DNA of 64,000 nt from Condylostoma magnum (lineage: Eukaryota; Ciliophora; Heterotrichea; Heterotrichida; Condylostomatidae), in NCBI GenBank assembly GCA_920105805.1, contig CAKKTI010000043.1, positions 1-64,000 of the forward strand. Reading direction: 5' to 3'. The notes under the pieces were generated by a model that did not search any database, was not told the origin of the DNA, and was given only the letters and a program-made list of their open reading frames with translations. The position numbers and the translations under genes are program-made. Each line of letters opens with the position of its first letter. Within the stretch, counting starts at the first letter, position 1. This document shows positions 37,588 through 48,100 of this stretch, in pieces.

Positions 37588-38829
37588 CTAAGCAGAATTA
37601 CCATTGAGCCCTATATCTGTTTATTTTACTTCGTCACTTGTTTATTCTTGTTAACCTTTTTAATTGGTTGCAAAACTGAAAAGATTAAATTATTTTACAC
37701 CGTCTTCCTTTTTCTGTTCTTCTTATGACTGGAATAACGACTGCGTTTAAAAGTTTGAAAATAAGGTTTTTGGTAGATCTAAATTTTGAGGAAATGGGCT
37801 TGAAGAGTCTTCATCAATTTTCTGTTTTTTCTATGGAAATGCCTAATTTACTGTGTCCTACTGAGATAACTGAAACCCTGGGAAAGGAGTTGGTTTGTCT
37901 TAACTGAACAAGCTTGAAGGCTGATTGTTTAATTTATCTGTAAACAAAGACTTAAATGCAGGACTACTCGGCATTTGTGTACTCACCTTAAAAATACTTT
38001 ACTATTCATCTTTTTTCTGTACATCTGGGCTAAATCCAGAAAAACTTTAGCTACCAAATAACGATTAATCTGATTTCTGTATATCAAACGACCCTGATTC
38101 ACCCTACAGTCCTGTTTATTGCTGCTAATTGTTTAATTGAAATGGTTAAACTCCAAAAATAGGTTGTTTCTGCTCGCTTTGTACTTAAAACTTATTTTCA
38201 GGGAAAAAAGGAGTAGTGTTCTTTTATGAGTCAAAAACAGTTGAATTCTGAGCCAATTCCTCCTATTCACTCGAATGCGAGGAAAATTGGGGAATTTAAT
38301 CCAAATACTCCTCTTTTTAGCTATCTTCCTTTGGCCCCAGGGAGGGAGACTTATAAGACACTGTGCTGTCTTCCTTTTATTTGCTTTTCTCTTGTCTAAG
38401 AAACTCTTTATAAAACTGCTACTGTATTTTATAATGATAGGGATTATACAGGGATTCACTCAATTTTGTGATCTTTAAAGGCTGCTCTGGACTACTTTTA
38501 ACTTGCTTTTCCCTCTGTCTTTTCTAACAAACTAAATCACTTATAGTTATATCACTTGTATCGGTCTGTTGATCCTAGGTTTGAACTTTTCTCTTAATAA
38601 TCTATGATGCTTATTAATGAAAAACTGGTATTTAGAATGAATTGCCTTCCGAGTCCTACGCTTTCTAACGCTTTTTTGCTCTTTTTTCAGAGGTTTTATA
38701 GCTTTTGGATATTCTTGCTTCCATGTCACGGCTATGTTAAGGTTACATGTCTTATTTATGAGAGAAGAATAGTAAAGCTACTGTGAGTAAACTGGATATC
38801 AGGGAAAAGATCAGTATATAGTCATTCAT
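37588..38829 (-). CDS. N-terminal single-TM, FG/SF-rich protein, candidate Pom121-like nucleoporin
   Basis: A 413-residue protein: MNDYILIFSLISSLLTVALL is one strong TM segment, followed by a basic stretch and then a long disordered Gln/Ser/Lys-rich region. The second half carries regularly spaced Phe motifs: IFGVQPFQ, LFGSQSF, SSLFSQ, PFPGF, SLFQSQ, NLFSFA. A TM helix at the N-terminus plus an FG-type tail is the plan of Pom121; ciliates are known to use Pom-type nucleoporins specific to macro- or micronucleus (Tetrahymena). Strict FG pairs number only two, so this is inference. TAG 37588-37590 is called; TAA 37576 is possible. It is divergent from the gene at 38863, 33 bp away. Confidence 0.5.
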
Positions 38830-38862
38830 TTTACCTGAAATAATTATAAGAAAACTAGCAAA

Positions 38863-40808
38863 ATGGCCTAAAATCTCAAAAAATCTAGTTAACGTATTAG
38901 AAAAATGGACAAGGAAAATTTGAATATTAATATTCAGGATAGGGAGTCATAGCAAATGCTTAGTAAGTGTTATTCAGCCCCATGTACAAAGCAGCTGTTA
39001 AGTGATTTTCAAGAGCTGAAAAAATTAAGGTAGTAAACCAAGGATATTTTGAATTACAAAAGTCCTACTACAGGATAGATTATTAAAAGTCCTTATAAAA
39101 TCTCAACTATACAAATCAAATAGAAAAGCTTTCATGATCGTTAAATAAGCTATAAAGAAGGAAAACTGTAAAGTATTAGGAGAAAAGCTAGTGCCGTTTA
39201 AAGTATTTGAAAAGATTTGAAAAAGCAGAATGAATAAATTGTACAGGAAATATAAGAGTAATAATAGATTCATGAATAGTTATAAAAGGATCTGTAGTCT
39301 TAGTATAGTATATAGGAGTCTCTTATCTTGTCAATTCAACAATCCAACTTTAAAGCCAATACCAAAAAGGAGAAACTAGTATAAAATCGGAAAACTGCAA
39401 ATTTACTAGAAGAAAATGTTCAAATGGCATAAGTCTAATTGAAAACTCTAGAATGATAATTAAAACACTAAAACCATATATCAAACAAATATGATACAAA
39501 TCTACACTATTTAGAGAAGCAAATTAAATAATAAAGTCAAAGCTAAATATAAATCCATGTCAAGCCTTTTAAAAGCAACAAAGCCCAGCAGTAGAAGTTT
39601 AGTAATTCTAATGTTTAAACTGTATAAAAATAAATATGAAAATAAATGCGGCTATTCTAAACTCTTAAAGGTCCAAAAACAATAGGAGCTATTACTTCCA
39701 TTATAACATAAATAACAATGCATCGCTCTATCAGTCTATCTTAACTGCGCTGCCAACTGCGTAAGAAGCCTTATGTTTCTCTTACACATACGACCCCTTT
39801 AGTGCGTAATCCCTAAGAGCCTGAGGCTGTAGAAATTACAGAGAGAATCAACGAAATTTATGATAAATTTTATAATGATTTATCTACTGAAAATAATTAA
39901 ACTAAAAACTTATGCGAAAAGCTCAGTGATTTAGAAAATATTGTTGGAGTGTTTGACAGTATCCAAATCACTACTAACGAAGGATTTGAATGACTTACTA
40001 ATATAGATTGCATTACTGAAATTAACGGAATTTAAGACTTTGTAAAAGAAAATGTTCCAGAGAGCCTAACTAGATAAATCTATCAATGTATGTTGTTTTG
40101 GACTTGCGAGGATTTGAATAAATAAGAATGAAATTATGCACTTAACAGCGCTTTTTATACATTTCTATATGAGAAAACTGATTTTCTGTATATAAAATTT
40201 AGAGATTACTGAGCTGTATTGCAAAGAGAGGATGGAGAACCATGCGCTTTTATAATAAATCCATCATTTATACTTAAGAAGGCTTTGAGGAAAGCTAATT
40301 TAGACTTTCCTTCAGATGATGATGATGATTACTATAAATAAACCACTAAACAATTTCATCCCCTTAAGATTACTCAGAATTAACTAGTATTCTTTTATAA
40401 CTATTTAAAACTAAACTGCATCAATTGCAAGATAATCTCAAGCTAATGCTTTTTATACGGGAAATTATGTACTTTAAGAACAGATTTTCTAAAGCCTGTC
40501 TCTTAAAACAATATCAACGGTGTTTTGGTATAAAGATGAAGAATCAAATTGGACGGATTTTTAACTTGGCAGCATGTTATAAAATTTTTAGACATCTTTT
40601 CACAAGTTTACAATTATTTCTCAGTTTAGCTACAATATGCCAAGCCTTGAGGACTATATGCACATAAACCGCCTAGTAATATTGAATTCTCAGATGGTAA
40701 GTACAGCCTTAGTTAGTTAAATTGTTCACACTTTAAAAACCAATAGAAGTAGTGCTTTTATACTATATGAATTTAAAATAGCCTATACAATTAACTATAA
40801 CTCAATAA
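38863..40808 (+). CDS. Unknown large protein with coiled-coil N-terminus and WWE-like C-terminal segment
   Basis: It starts MAQNLKKSSQRIRKM, with a Gln/Lys-rich coiled-coil half (about residues 100-260). A conserved-looking domain follows (LCEKLSDLENIVGVF, FWTCEDLNKQEW, FRDYWAVLQRED), with Trp from TGA and TGG. Near 40427 coding sense moves to another frame (ANAFYTGNYVLQEQ, VFWYKDEESNWTDF, SLEDYMHIN), reminiscent of a WWE domain. A 16-nt GC-AG segment at 40427-40442 would bridge the frames; a second segment at 40697-40712 (GTAAGT...TTAG) would be removed before TAA 40806. Exon structure is therefore provisional, and a frameshift is not excluded. Confidence 0.5.
40427..40442 (+). other. Possible 16-nt GC-AG intron
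   Basis: GCAAGATAATCTCAAG restores frame between FFYNYLKLNCIN and ANAFYTGNYV. No GT-AG alternative of suitable length is present between 40380 and 40445. Confidence 0.25.
40697..40712 (+). other. Possible short intron (16 or 20 nt)
   Basis: GTAAGTACAGCCTTAG with a second acceptor 4 nt on (GTTAG). The donor matches the other introns here, but the protein end is too poorly conserved to choose between the two. Confidence 0.35.
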
Positions 40809-41532
40809 ATTTCACAGCAACTTGATTTCTTTTTCCTTTTATCTTCCTCTATTTACTCATCAATACGCCTATTATCAAAAGAAGGTAAATCATCCTCACT
40901 GTATACAACTGCAAGAGGGTTTTCATCAATCTCACTTTCTACATCAGAAAATCCCCTTGTACTTACCGATGATAAATCATTAGCTCTATGCTAATTAGTG
41001 ACATCCACTGTAATTGATCTCCTAGGGGGATTTCTGCCTGTATTGAAGTAAAAAGGCATCCTAGTAGTTGCTCTTTATCTTTGTCTTTGCCTATTTTAAT
41101 TTCTTTACATCTAGATTCTTTATTACTCTTGCTTCCTACGATTATTTTGGAGAACTTGAAATACAACTGCACCGTACATAAAAAATGGAGAAAATTAGTA
41201 TTTCTGATGATATATAGAGAATTAGTTAGTATGTGAGAGATTGCAAAAAGTTGGTTTATAGATAGTATGCTAGTATGTATGGAAATTCCCAGAGATTCAA
41301 TATAGAGCTTTCCAAGTTTATCAAAAGTGTAGTAACTATGAAGTGATATATTATGTTTATTTATCAAAATATTTATAATTATAGAGATGCTTAGCTTAGA
41401 ATTTATTAATCAATATAATGCGCCTTTTTCAAGATAAAATAACATTAGAAACTAAATCTGCATAAAATAAGCTAAAGCTTTTGCCTTAATTATTATATAT
41501 CTAGTAATAGTACTACCAATGCAGATAAACAT
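40802..41532 (-). CDS. Putative multi-pass membrane protein with polar C-terminal tail
   Basis: From MFICIGSTITRYIII, the first about 175 residues contain three or four hydrophobic stretches (for example IIINILIN, LSINQLFAISHIL, FLHFLCTVQLYFKF), then a basic loop (KIGKDKDKEQ). Coding sense then shifts to another frame, giving an acidic tail (FSDVESEIDEN, SEDDLPSFDN). A 23-nt segment (40986-41008) would join them in frame; its donor GTGGAT is unusual. TGA 40802-40804 is called as end, with TAA 40853 as alternative; the former overlaps the convergent gene by 7 nt. No family is recognised. Confidence 0.4.
40986..41008 (-). other. Possible 23-nt intron
   Basis: On the minus strand GTGGATGTCA...GCATAG. 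It joins two frames that each look coding. The non-consensus donor makes it tentative. Confidence 0.3.
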
Positions 41533-41574
41533 ATTCAATGGGACGATTGGTTTTAACTTTTCAATAAACTTTAA

Positions 41575-42057
41575 TTACCTAGTAAATATTCCCCCATCAT
41601 CATCTTTTCTTGAAAATCCGGGATTGGATCCTCTATTATGAAAATCATTCATTATATGTGATAATTACTAATCCCTATGCCTCATAACCCTGGGACCCTA
41701 ATTAGTATATCTAAACTAAGCTTCAGAGGCCGAAGCTTTTATTCTTTATACAGTTTTCTCTGATATATGAGGAGTTTTAAGGTTTGAGTCTATATATTTT
41801 TACATACTGAAAAAACTTGTAGTCTAAGGTCTTCGGGGTTTTAACTGCAACCTCTTTCTACTAGGAGGTTATATAGGAATTTACTACCTATTAGGGTAGT
41901 TTTTATAAAATGATACATTGTGTGCTTTAGCATTATGCAAAGTCTTATCCTAAAACCGATCCAAAGGTTCTAAACTAGTCTCTCTGGATCGTGAATAATT
42001 AACAGAAACAGGCCTCCTCCCAGGCCAAATCGTTAATCTCTTCAACCTATTTTCCAT
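41575..42057 (-). CDS. Small basic protein of unknown function
   Basis: 160 residues, MENRLKRLTIWPGRRPVSVN..., Arg/Ser/Asn/Pro-rich, no TM or signal, probably disordered. The end GFSRKDDDGGIFTR precedes TAA 41575-41577. Short Arg-rich proteins with FxxK/N patterns are frequent in ciliary doublet microtubules, but no specific motif is seen. It lies 42 nt upstream of the membrane-protein start on the same strand. Confidence 0.6.
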
Positions 42058-42367
42058 TTTATTAAAAAGACCTTATAATTAAACTTTTTAATTTTGTAAG
42101 TTTTTTGAAGTTTTAATAGATACATAAAGCTGTTGAGGATGAATTAATCAACTATTTAAGCAATTGCTGTATCAAAGTAATATATAGAGATTCATACTAT
42201 ATTTTATATATACTTTTATTGATCTGAGTTTCCTAGAAGCTATTAAACAATCTTCATAAAATATCAGTAAATTTGGCTTATTGACTATTGGTAGACTTCC
42301 TCACACAACTTATTTAAAATCCTTTCAACAATTTATCCTTCTCTATAATTTTATATAAAATCTTAAA
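42058..42367. other. AT-rich spacer between divergent genes
   Basis: 310 bp with no convincing reading frame, RNA motif or repeat. It separates the start of the small basic protein from U2AF65 and should hold both promoters. Confidence 0.6.
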
Positions 42368-43567
42368 ATGCAAGAAAATTAGGAATAATCAAAACTTTCA
42401 TTACCCAAAAAGCGCGTACGAACCCAAGACTAAGAGTTCGGATACTTAAAGAAGGAATTAATTAGAAAATTAAATGTAAAACACTCTGAACGTAAGCTTA
42501 TAATAAGTAATATCCCTCTAGACACTGACTAATCAGAATTATTTAGACTATTTAATACAGCAATGAAGGCCCTTCTGCCCTAAAAATCAGACCCTATAGA
42601 CTCAATTACGATATCAGATGATAAGACCCATGCAATACTAGAATTCCCTACAAAAGATGAGCTTAATACATGTTTAATTCTTGATGGAATTGAACTACGG
42701 GGAAAACGACTAAAAATAATGAAACATATGACTTACATGCACTAAAGAATATAAGAAATGAAGAAGGAAATAAGAGACAAGGAGAGAAGGGAAAAGGAGA
42801 CCAAGGCTATTCTAAACTGCAATATTTTCCCTAACCACGACAACAGGATATTCATGGGAAATTTACCCGTCAATATGCCAGAAGAGGACATAAGAAGAAT
42901 GATTGAGAGTTTTGGCAGACTGAAACAATTTAGTCTTGTCAAATCCTCTAAAACTGCAGGCCACTCTAGAGGATTTTGTTTTTTTGAGTACTGGGATGGT
43001 AGGATTACTGATAAAGCTATTGAGTAATTAAACTAACTAGAAATTGGGGACAAGAGGATAAAGGTATAACGAGCAACTTTGTAAACCTAATCTGGGAATA
43101 ATCAGAAAGCATTGACTTATTCAAACTTTAAAAAGAAGAATTTTAGTGATTCTTTATACAAAAACGGTCCTTCCGGTATACTTGCCAATTTCGATCCAAT
43201 CCAACTCTAATAAATCCAAGCTTTATTTTACTCTAATATATACTCAATAACTCCTTCAAGATGTATTGTTTTACTAAACACAATAACGCCCTAGGACTTA
43301 GTCGACGATGAGGAATATAATGACATTCTTTAAGACATATGAACAGAATGTCTTAAGTTTGGATCAATAGAAGATGTGATTATTCCAAGGCCTAATCCTT
43401 TTACTTTGTAGTTTTCTCCTAATGTAGGCAAGGTTTATATTAAGTTTTTTGAGGTAATTCCATCTAAAAGAGCCAGGCATAATTTTAATGGAAGAACTTT
43501 TAACAACAGAACTGTTATTGCGTCATTTTACCCCGAAGCTTGGTTTAATAATGGGGATTTTAGTTAA
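42368..43567 (+). CDS. U2AF2: U2 snRNP auxiliary factor large subunit
   Basis: A 399-residue protein with three RRMs in the U2AF65 order. RRM1 lies at about residues 35-120 (KLIISNIPLDTDQSEL). RRM2 lies at about 158-240 (RIFMGNLPVNMPEEDI, SRGFCFFEYW). The C-terminal UHM-type RRM3 (about 295-395) has KVYIKFFEV and NNRTVIASFYPEAWFNNGDF, which is the family's end. TGA encodes Trp in LQDIWTECLKFG. TAA 43565-43567 is therefore a genuine stop, 6 nt before the next ATG in the same frame. It recognises the 3' splice site; the N-terminal RS region is short. Introns here are about 20 nt, which leaves little polypyrimidine tract to bind. Confidence 0.9.
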
Positions 43568-43573
43568 TTAAAT

Positions 43574-44896
43574 ATGAGTCAAATAGAAAATAGCTAAAAA
43601 TTTGCCTATTTGTAAGATTAGTTAGATAAACTATAAGCATGCATTAATGTAAAAAATTAACTTTACTTTGTTGATAAATCAAAAGATTGGATAAAACAAA
43701 CATATAAGTCGTTATTCTCCCTTTTGCTATAAATAAAATACACAAATGATTCTTAGAAGTAATAGTAGCTTTTAGATAAAATTTATGATGAGTTTTGAGG
43801 TAAGATATAAGGCTAGAAAAGAATGCCTTAGATTTAATTATCAGAAATATCAGTACAACATCAGATTGAAAAGAGTAAATCGGTTTCTCCAATAAGACAC
43901 AGACAAAATGCATTAAGTATAGCTCCAAGTGAGTATAGTTAGAATATTTTAAGAAGGTTAAAGGCTTTAACTCCCTAAAGACAAAGAAATCATTCTAATA
44001 CTAGTTACATATCCCCTGTAAATATAGCAACGGAAGCAAGACAGTATCTAAAGCTCAATACACCTGCCAGGAAAAGACAGAAAAGAGCTTACACACCCAG
44101 TATTCCAGTAGAAACTACAATCCAAACTCCTGAGAAGTAAGAAGAACAAGTTAAAATGATGAGTCCTAATGTAATAGACTACAGATATGCGTCATATGTG
44201 AATCCGATGGGAAGAAGTATAAGTAAAACCCCGTAAATTAAGCGTCTTAAAGCTATTTTAATTGATGATAGCAGTTTTCAGGATTAGAAGTACTAGGGAG
44301 CTAGCCAATCATTCACCGTGGATGCTAATATTCAACAGGATGTATCGCTGTTAAGTTAATTAGATCCTACGTATTGCAATAGCAAGTAGTAGTTAGAGTA
44401 GATTATAAGTATCAAGTAAAAACTAGCTTAGTCTAAGGCCAAGTGCACTTTCAGTGATATAAGGCAAGGGTTGACCCTACCGTAAGATCTCACCAGGGAA
44501 GAGATTAAGTTATTCAAATTGCCTATAACAGAATAATCATTGCTTAGAAGAGAGCCTTCTAGTAAGCCTGGAAACGCCAAAAAGAAAAAGAAGTCACGTA
44601 GATAGTTTTTATTGTAATTTTGTTAGAAGCTGTTAGGGTATTAAAGCCCATTTTTGGAATCGGAGATGAATAGGAGTTGAGTTATATAGATATTAGACGA
44701 TATGGAATTATTGATTTATGGATATAGCAGCTGAAATGCTTGGTAAAATTTATCATTGAAGAAAGAGAGGGCAAAATTACTAGTAACTGCCAATTAAAGT
44801 CGTGAGGATTTCATAAGACTGATTAAGAATTGAGTAGCTAGTATTGCTGTATACTAGATAAGGAGTTAAATTAAATCTCTCTTTCCATATATCTAA
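43574..44896 (+). CDS. Unknown Ser/Gln-rich, largely disordered protein
   Basis: About 440 residues starting MSQIENSQKFAYLQDQLD: a helical N-terminus, then a long basic, phospho-site-like region with repeated S/T-P and S-I-S motifs (SVSPIRHRQ, KALTPQRQR), then a helical C-terminal part (KERAKLLVTANQSREDFIRL). Trp is TGA at several positions. The end is uncertain: TGA 44831, TAG 44855, TAA 44867 and TAA 44894 are all in frame. It shares the frame of U2AF65 upstream but is separated from it by a homology-supported stop. Confidence 0.55.
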
Positions 44897-45118
44897 GGAA
44901 AAATACCATATAAACTATTTAATTTCCCCTTCCAATCCCTAAATCAAACCTGTAACGCCTTTTACACTACTAAAAGCTGGCACCTATAACTCCTCCACAA
45001 TTTCACTTTCCCCTTCCCCTCTCTCTCTTTTAAACAACTTTCAAAATCTCCTTGAAATTTAAATTTCCCGGCTTAGTCAAGCATTTAATGGCCCCAGAAA
45101 ACCTCTCCTTATAATAAA
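44897..45118. other. Spacer upstream of the large surface-protein gene
   Basis: 222 bp, C/T-rich on the plus strand (ccccttcc-type runs), unlike the AT-rich spacers elsewhere. The last bases before ATG are ataataaa. No repeat or RNA is seen; probably 5' regulatory sequence of a strongly expressed gene. Confidence 0.4.
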
Positions 45119-48100
45119 ATGTCTCGAGTACTACTACTTTCTGTACTACTACTAACGTTTACTAGCGCTACCTACTCAACAGGAAAGGATGCCAACATCG
45201 ACGCAGGTCCTATCTCTCATTGGCAGCAAACCTGGTGTGCTGCTCCAATCGAAGTGACCACCTCCAATGCCTCTGAGTCGGGCGTTACTCTTACCTTCAA
45301 TATTCGTATTACAACCCCCCTAAGTGTAGGAAATATTGTTGAGATCCACTTCCCGCCTTCCTTTACTAATGGAAATGACCCTGCTATTTATTATTTAACA
45401 TTAGCAAAGTCAGCTGGGTCTGAATTTTCCGTACCTGTGGCTCTTACCGGAAGCACTCCTTCATCCTCTGGGGCATATGGTCCTTTCAAGATCTATACAA
45501 GGAAAAGCGAAGAGGGATAAATACTAGATATGACTAACTCCTTTGGATCTGTGTACTTCCACGGCTCTATTAGTACTGATCGAAATCTGGATATCTCTGC
45601 TGTTGTATCTGGCTCTGAAGTGCCAATTGCTACAAGCGTAAGCCTTCAGTTTACTCTCTCTATTACCAACGATGTCTGGGAACATGACGTGTTTGTGATT
45701 GAAATCGATAATGACTGGACTCTCGAAAGCACTTCTAATACAGGCCGCTGCAAATCTAAGGTTAGCTCAGGCCAAACCAACTACCTCTAATCTGCCAACA
45801 CTACTACTTCCGGACTAGAAAATGACTTAGAATGTGCAGCTGATCCATCTAACCGCAAAATGTACATTTATGGAGTGGCTAATGAAATTGATGTCCATCT
45901 TACCGAAATCAACGGCTCATTTTCAGTTAATTTTGTTATAAGTGGAATTAAGTCACCTGATAGAGATTATACCAGCACTAATTACACCTGGAAAGTTTAC
46001 CATTACAGGACTCTCACCTCTGTTTTGATTAAAGAGTGGGAGGATACGGGAGTCAATACTTCTGCTGGTGTACTAGGTATTTCATGGAAACCTCATAATG
46101 GGTATTCTATCGATAAAATCGTGCAAGGAATGATTTTGTATATGGATATCACATTGACTACTGCCCATACTTTACCTGATAATGGAGATATTGTGCTTAC
46201 TTTCTCGTCAGGAATTGATATCTCTACGCCTGAGTATAAGTTTGGAAATGCTGATCAAGCTACCTCTGGAACTGCTAACTATTGCCACGTTGCGAAAAAT
46301 GATACTTATGATACAACCTGCACAATTGACTCCGCCACTGGATTGACTATTAATGCTGACACTGCTGCTGGAGTTACTACTTTACCTATCACTACTACTT
46401 TTATTGTTTCTGTACTTGCTCATTTTACTGGAGCTAGTCCTAGTGTTTCGGCTGTGTCAAAGGATAGTGCTTCTGTGGAAATTGATAAAACTGGGTCGAA
46501 TGCTGCTACTGTTACTTATGCTAGCAGTTCAAATGTTGTATACTCAACTGAATATTAAATATTATTTACTGATTAACTTAATACTACTGCTGATACTCCT
46601 AATCATACAACAGGTACTACAACAGGTGTAATTGTTGTTGACTATAAACTAGCTAATTCAGTTCCTAGTGGAAATATCACAATTACAATCCATGGGCCAT
46701 GGTAAAGTTCAACTTCTAGTACTAAATATGACAATAATTTATGGTTAGATTCAACTAGTGGTAGATTTGATGTGGTGCATACTGCTAGTAATAGTATAGA
46801 TGCAACGAGTGTTGATTTAGCAGCCGGAACTGCTATAGATGCTTCAAGTACATCTGCATCAGGATCATCTCTTGGCTAAATTGCAGCAACTTATGACTAA
46901 AACTCTTTATAAGGAGGAGCATTAGGATTCTACAATACTACAGACGGAACTACATTCACTGCTAATATAGCTCTTCCTAAGGTTGCTTCTAACTTATATA
47001 CCAGATACGAAACCTGGATGAGTGCAAAAATAGCTTCTAATGCTCTAGAATACAATAGATTTGCCCAAATAGCCTTTGCAGCTAATGATCTAACTACAGT
47101 TACCTTAGCAAGAATCTGTGAAAATTAACTTTAATTAAATATGCAAACGAAATTTGACTCAACTTAAGCCTCTGGATAAACTTATTACATAGATATTGAA
47201 TTTAATAGTACTTATGGAGATGATTTAGGTTCAAATCTATCAATTGGAAACACTTACCCGGCTTAACTAACAGGATTCGCATCAGGTGCATCAGTTGTAC
47301 TTTAAGCTTCCAACACTTTAAGGATTACAGGCTAAACTGATATGGATTCTACTGTTAATGACTACGTTATTAAAACATCAGCGACTAATACGAATAATTT
47401 AGTAACCGTTACATGGTTCTATATGCTATCTGGTACTGCTGAAAAGCATGTGTTTTGTACAGAAAATTCCGGTAGTCCAGCAAGTGGAACCGCAGCCGAT
47501 GGAGATAATATTACTTAAACAGATCATATTCCTGTAAATTCAACAGGTTAACCCTTCACATCAGTGAACTTAGTAAATACTGGTACATACACGTATTACA
47601 TGCAGTTCCCAGTTGGATTTGATGTATCTTCAGCATCTATTGGTCTTACAAGTAATGGATCAACATAAACAGTAGTTGCCGGAACTTCTGGAACATTAAC
47701 GCATGCTACCAACAGATTCTGGGCTTACCCAACCATCTTTGGAGATTTCGCCTGCGGTACAACCGATTGTATTTTATTAGTGACTGGTGTATAAGTAGCT
47801 CCTTATCAAATGACGGCATTTAAGGTAACAGTAGGACACAGCGCGAATTGTGTTTCTGATAATGACTTAAACCTAACAGGAGGTGATATAACAGTAGGTG
47901 CTAGTGGTTCAAACGTTGAAAGTCGTGGCCCTGACAGTTACCATGCTGACATATCAATCACTTTGACTCCAGCTACAGGTATTCCTGGTCCAGTAGCCGG
48001 TCATACTGCCTCAGCGGGTACAATTACAGCAGCCTTAAACAGTAACTGGCTTAAGTGTCCTTCAACTACATGCTCAATAAGTGGTCTTACAGCTACAGAT

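Noticed and set aside
37480-37907. Plus-strand ORFs with a hydrophobic stretch
   Set aside because: They lie opposite a long minus-strand frame with better composition and a clear start at 38829 (TM plus FG-rich protein).
38133-38729. Basic minus-strand ORFs (KKRSIWIKFPNF, KSVRKRRTRKAI types)
   Set aside because: They are in a different frame from the FG-rich gene on the same strand and look like frame shadows.
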